Positions 23,164 to 25,986 of a stretch of 25,986 nt of DNA are shown here, in pieces. Within the stretch, counting starts at the first letter, position 1, and the number at the start of each line of letters is the position of its first letter. Source of the DNA: Candidatus Sumerlaeota bacterium (GTDB taxonomy: Bacteria; Sumerlaeota; Sumerlaeia; JADFCT01); NCBI GenBank assembly GCA_026398575.1, contig JAPLSP010000496.1, positions 1 to 25,986 of the forward strand, read 5' to 3'. The position numbers and the translations under genes are program-made. The notes beneath the pieces were generated by a model. That model worked only from the letters and a program-made list of their open reading frames with translations, was not told the origin of the DNA and ran no database searches.

Positions 23164-23363
23164 TCATCCCGGAGGGATGATTGACAATAGCCCACCGTTT
23201 CAACGGTGGGCGGAGCGCAATGGCGATCTTGTAGTCCCGGAGGGACGGCTGACGGCGGGTCTCCAAAGAACAGAATTCAGTCGTCCCTCCGGGACTGAAA
23301 TGATTTTCGCTGCGCCCTCCCACCGTTAAAACGGTGGGCTATTGTCAGTTGTCCCTCCGGGAC
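23164..23363. repeat. Palindrome cluster and imperfect inverted repeat between convergent genes
   Basis: The 301-bp gap 23127-23427 holds two palindrome families. GTCCCGGAGGGAC-type units are at 23164-23182 (variant), 23234-23246, 23283-23295 and 23351-23363. CCCACCGTTTCAACGGTGGG is at 23191-23210 and CCCACCGTTAAAACGGTGGG at 23319-23338. The segment 23181-23246 is an imperfect reverse complement of 23283-23348, so the whole is a nested inverted repeat. Lying between convergent genes, it may act as a bidirectional terminator. These units resemble intergenic palindromes I recall from PVC-group genomes. Confidence 0.85.
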
Positions 23364-23427
23364 ATAGCCCGCTTCGCGAATGGACGCAGGCTGTTAGGGC
23401 AAATAGAGGAATCACTGCCGACCGTTG

Positions 23428-25731
23428 TCAATTATCAACCGGCGCGCCGCGCTCGTAGAGAACGGGGCGCTCCAGGGGCGGCAGTTTGAATTCCTTGCCG
23501 TCGGCGCTCCGCTCGATGAGGAAATGCCATTCGCGCGGGTCGGTGCTGCCTTCGGGATGGCTGAGCGAGCGGGTTCCGATTTTTGTCGGGCCATCCACGC
23601 CGTTGGCGAACAAAAAATTGGGCGTGCGCTCGAAGACAAACAGCGACGCGCCTGCCATACCCTTGCCATTGCCGCCGTGGCCAAAGATACGAATATGATC
23701 GCAGTCGCTCACAACGAGCATCGGCTTGTTGCCTTCGTATTTGGTCCCGAAGATTGAAATGCGTTTGGCGCCGCGCAGTTCGCTCGTTACTTGTTGGGGG
23801 CTGAACTGGTAAAAGTGAAGCGGGCCTTGCGCGCCATCCGCCTGCAACCGGGCGCCGCGATAGTTATACCAATTGCCGCCGCCATGTCCGCTGACCGTCA
23901 CCGGTGGCTGCGATTGCGGCTGGCTGGGTTGGCTTTCACTGCGCGGGCGCGGCGCGAAGCCGTAGATGGATTGCCGCTGAATCTCCACCGCGCGGAATAC
24001 GGATCGCCCGCCGGAACGCCAGTGAAGCGCCAAGGCGCCCGGCACATCGCGGGCCGCAAAGAGTCCGAGAAATGCCAACACAGTCTCCGCATCCGCCGTA
24101 TCGGCAGTGCGAACCAGCGGCGCAGGTTTCGTGGCGTCGGCGAAAGCGCCCGTCGCCGTGGCGACGATAAAAGACAAATGCTGGCCCGCGCCGATAATCT
24201 TCGTGCGAGGCTTCAAGTCCAGCGTTTGGGCGATGCGGTAGCAGCCTTTGGGAAGAAATACGATTTCGCTTTGGTCAATTGCGCGCTGGAGCGCGTTGGT
24301 ATCGTCCGCGACTCCATCCCCTTTGGCCAGGAACGGCGCCGTCTTGACGTTGGCGGCGGACGCGGATTCAAAACCGGGAAAATCCGGCGACCATAAATGG
24401 CGCGACTGCAAGTCGGCCGGCGGCGCCTGTCCTGATTCGAGCCGGCGCGTTTCATCCACGCGGCGGCCGTCCGCATAGACCGGATAGAGATATTCCAGCG
24501 ATTGGTTCACGCGCGGGCTGCTCGTGTGCGCGTATTCGATCACGCGCAACCATCCGTCGGCGGCGCCGGGCAGTTCCAATTTTTGTTTGGCCTCCACCAC
24601 GATCTTGGAAGCGCCGCGCACATAGACGTTGTTCAGATAGACGCCGCTATCCGAGGCAATCGCCACGCGTTCCGTTTTCTTCAGAGCTTCCCCTTCGAAT
24701 GAAATTTCGCCGTCCACCAAGGTGAGCTGGCCTTGATTGGCGCTCATATTCGTCCCGGTCTGGATGAGCGGACCTGCGCAGCGATCTCCGATAATTTTGA
24801 GTCCGACTGCGACGAGCGTTTGGCGGCTGGTGCTGCGGATGGCGGCTTCGGTCTGCCCGCGCAGCGTGAAGCCGGTAATGACGGGCGTTGGCTGTGTGCC
24901 GGACATATAGCCGGTGAAGTCCAGCCCGATGCGTCCACCGATCACCGTCACGCCCGCGCTGCTTCCGCCCGAGCCGATGCCGCCCTGGATGCCGATCAGC
25001 CCGTGAGTCGCGTCAATCGTGCAGTCTTCGATGGCGGAGCCTTCCGCCGCCTGATGCCGCAAAGCGATGGCGCCGGAATTACCTTCGCCGATGACGATGT
25101 CGAGGTTTACGAGCATTTGATTCATCGAGATGTTGGGCTGTTCGGTGTCAGGGCCGAGACCGTCGCCGACGCGTCCTTCCGTCGTGGGATTCAAGTATCC
25201 GCGCGCCCAGAAATAAACGGCGATCTTCGGTTTTTGCGGATTGCCGAAACCGAGCGAGCGCGGCGCGAGCAACAGCCGCGGACGCTGCAATCCTGCGCGC
25301 GAGCCGACTAATAAATTGGGGAAGAGATGTCCGCCAAGCACGCGCCCATTGGACCGGCGATAGAGTTGCTCAATGCAGGAGAGCGTATCGGAGAAGCGAT
25401 AAGTTCCTGGCGGGAAAAAGCACACCATCTGATGATCGCGGGCGAAGTTGATGGCCGCCTGAATCGCCTGCGTGGCATCCTGCCGCCCGGAGGGATCGGC
25501 GCTAAATGGCCCTTTCGTCACGTCCACATAACCCAAGGCCGCCAGCCGCTGATCCTCCAATTCCGTGGGGACGGCGAGATTGATCAAATCGGGGAAGGGC
25601 GCCTTGACGGTGGGCGAGACGTAGCGCAGATAGCTGTCATCTGCCGCTGCCGGTTGTTTTGCGGTCTGGCCGCTCAGCGTGACCGCCAGGCCGGCGATCA
25701 TCGCCGCTGCCAAGAGCAATTTTGTTTGCAT
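23428..25731 (-). CDS. Double beta-helix protein, pectate-lyase-3/GH55-like
   Basis: A 767-aa exported protein. The frame opens at 25779; the ATG at 25731 is preferred since it starts a clean signal peptide (MQTKLLLAAAMIAGLAVTLS) and has GAGG six bases upstream. Two copies of the pectate-lyase-3 beta-helix entry are seen. The first (about 77-120) has ADPSGRQDATQAIQAAINFA and FFPPGTYRFSDTL; the second (about 460-505) has AKGDGVADDTNALQRAIDQS and VFLPKGCYRIAQTLDL. Two tandem right-handed helices are the layout of GH55 exo-beta-1,3-glucanases, but catalytic residues cannot be confirmed by eye, and a lyase or inactive binding protein is possible. A Ser/Gln/Pro-rich loop (RSESQPSQPQSQPP) lies near residue 605. 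It is convergent to the GH5 gene. Confidence 0.75.
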   Translation of the reverse strand: MQTKLLLAAAMIAGLAVTLSGQTAKQPAAADDSYLRYVSPTVKAPFPDLINLAVPTELEDQRLAALGYVDVTKGPFSADPSGRQDATQAIQAAINFARDHQMVCFFPPGTYRFSDTLSCIEQLYRRSNGRVLGGHLFPNLLVGSRAGLQRPRLLLAPRSLGFGNPQKPKIAVYFWARGYLNPTTEGRVGDGLGPDTEQPNISMNQMLVNLDIVIGEGNSGAIALRHQAAEGSAIEDCTIDATHGLIGIQGGIGSGGSSAGVTVIGGRIGLDFTGYMSGTQPTPVITGFTLRGQTEAAIRSTSRQTLVAVGLKIIGDRCAGPLIQTGTNMSANQGQLTLVDGEISFEGEALKKTERVAIASDSGVYLNNVYVRGASKIVVEAKQKLELPGAADGWLRVIEYAHTSSPRVNQSLEYLYPVYADGRRVDETRRLESGQAPPADLQSRHLWSPDFPGFESASAANVKTAPFLAKGDGVADDTNALQRAIDQSEIVFLPKGCYRIAQTLDLKPRTKIIGAGQHLSFIVATATGAFADATKPAPLVRTADTADAETVLAFLGLFAARDVPGALALHWRSGGRSVFRAVEIQRQSIYGFAPRPRSESQPSQPQSQPPVTVSGHGGGNWYNYRGARLQADGAQGPLHFYQFSPQQVTSELRGAKRISIFGTKYEGNKPMLVVSDCDHIRIFGHGGNGKGMAGASLFVFERTPNFLFANGVDGPTKIGTRSLSHPEGSTDPREWHFLIERSADGKEFKLPPLERPVLYERGAPVDN

Positions 25732-25794
25732 GGATAACCTCATGTTGTTTTGTCGTCTTGGCGATCTGGAATGGACCATAGAGGCCAGGCACTT

Positions 25795-25822
25795 ATCTGC
25801 TCAAGCCTTGGGCTTGACAGAT
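25795..25822. terminator. Hairpin upstream of the beta-helix gene
   Basis: TCAAGCC (25801-25807) and GGCTTGA (25811-25817) pair around a 3-nt loop, extended by ATCTG/CAGAT (25795-25799/25818-25822) with one bulged C. It lies between a possible gene end at 25843 and the beta-helix gene. There is no clear T-run, so it is only a possible terminator. Confidence 0.4.
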
Positions 25823-25842
25823 ACGCGATATGAGGGATAGCT

Positions 25843-25986
25843 TCAAGTTGCTTTTTGCGAGGGGGTGAAGGACGGGTGCGCCTCGCAGTGCACCTGCTTT
25901 TTGGGCGCAATATCTTTGTCGCTGGAAGATGAAAGGAAGGATTTGTCCAGCTTGGCGCCGAATGGTAGGCCGTCCCGCTCCGTCGG
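25843..25986 (-). CDS. Possible C-terminal end of a minus-strand gene, partial
   Basis: One minus-strand frame is open from the window edge to TGA at 25843-25845 and reads DGLPFGAKLDKSFLSSSSDK, then KKQVHCEAHPSFTPSQKAT. Its third codon positions are strongly G/C, as in the true genes here, which supports it over the two other open frames. No domain is recognised. Confidence 0.35.
   Translation of the reverse strand, partial: PTERDGLPFGAKLDKSFLSSSSDKDIAPKKQVHCEAHPSFTPSQKAT

Overview
This 26 kb window comes from a bacterial chromosome with roughly 55-60% G+C over most of its length. It most likely belongs to the Verrucomicrobiota or a related PVC lineage such as Lentisphaerota or Kiritimatiellota. 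That placement is an inference from the dense array of secreted polysaccharide-degrading enzymes, a Tat-exported Gfo/Idh/MocA oxidoreductase and many intergenic palindromes (CCCACCG...CGGTGGG, GTCCCGGAGGGAC and AGCCGGGCTTTAGCCGGCT types). No rRNA or other phylogenetic marker is present.

Left part (1-4255). A minus-strand series reads: Xis/MerR-type HTH antitoxin, MazF/PemK-type toxin, ilvN (acetolactate synthase small subunit), and an AT-rich secreted beta-propeller protein cut by the window edge. Next to it, on the same strand, is the scar of a bacterial RNA-repair operon: the first ~29 codons of Hen1 joined to the last ~45 codons of Pnkp, with the middle of both genes missing. A tRNA-Lys(UUU) gene with a good promoter and a hairpin leader follows. 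After it come a DUF6788-like protein, a possible 37-aa ORF with a strong Shine-Dalgarno sequence, and a 53-aa small membrane protein absent from ORF lists with a 60-aa cutoff. A gene-poor stretch with hairpins and short tandem repeats separates this from the next part.

Right part (4256-25731). This is a carbohydrate-degradation locus. Eight plus-strand genes run from 4256 to 23126: a GH28-like enzyme, a GH2-like enzyme with a C-terminal F5/8C domain, a GH95-like six-hairpin glycosidase with an inserted and apparently permuted LamG domain, an alpha-galactosidase-like TIM-barrel protein, a second GH2 enzyme, a PL9 pectate lyase, a second GH28-like gene interrupted by an in-frame TAG, a Gfo/Idh/MocA oxidoreductase and a GH5 enzyme (nine reading units if the GH28 tail is counted). 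A double beta-helix protein of the pectate-lyase-3/GH55 type converges from the minus strand. Nearly all have signal peptides. Together they suggest extracellular or periplasmic breakdown of a branched pectin (homogalacturonan plus rhamnogalacturonan side chains). No transporter, SusC/D pair, sulfatase or dedicated regulator is seen in the window.

Intergenic structure is prominent: a 239-bp nested inverted repeat with exact 50-bp arms lies before the GH5 gene, and a 185-bp imperfect inverted repeat built from two palindrome families lies after it.
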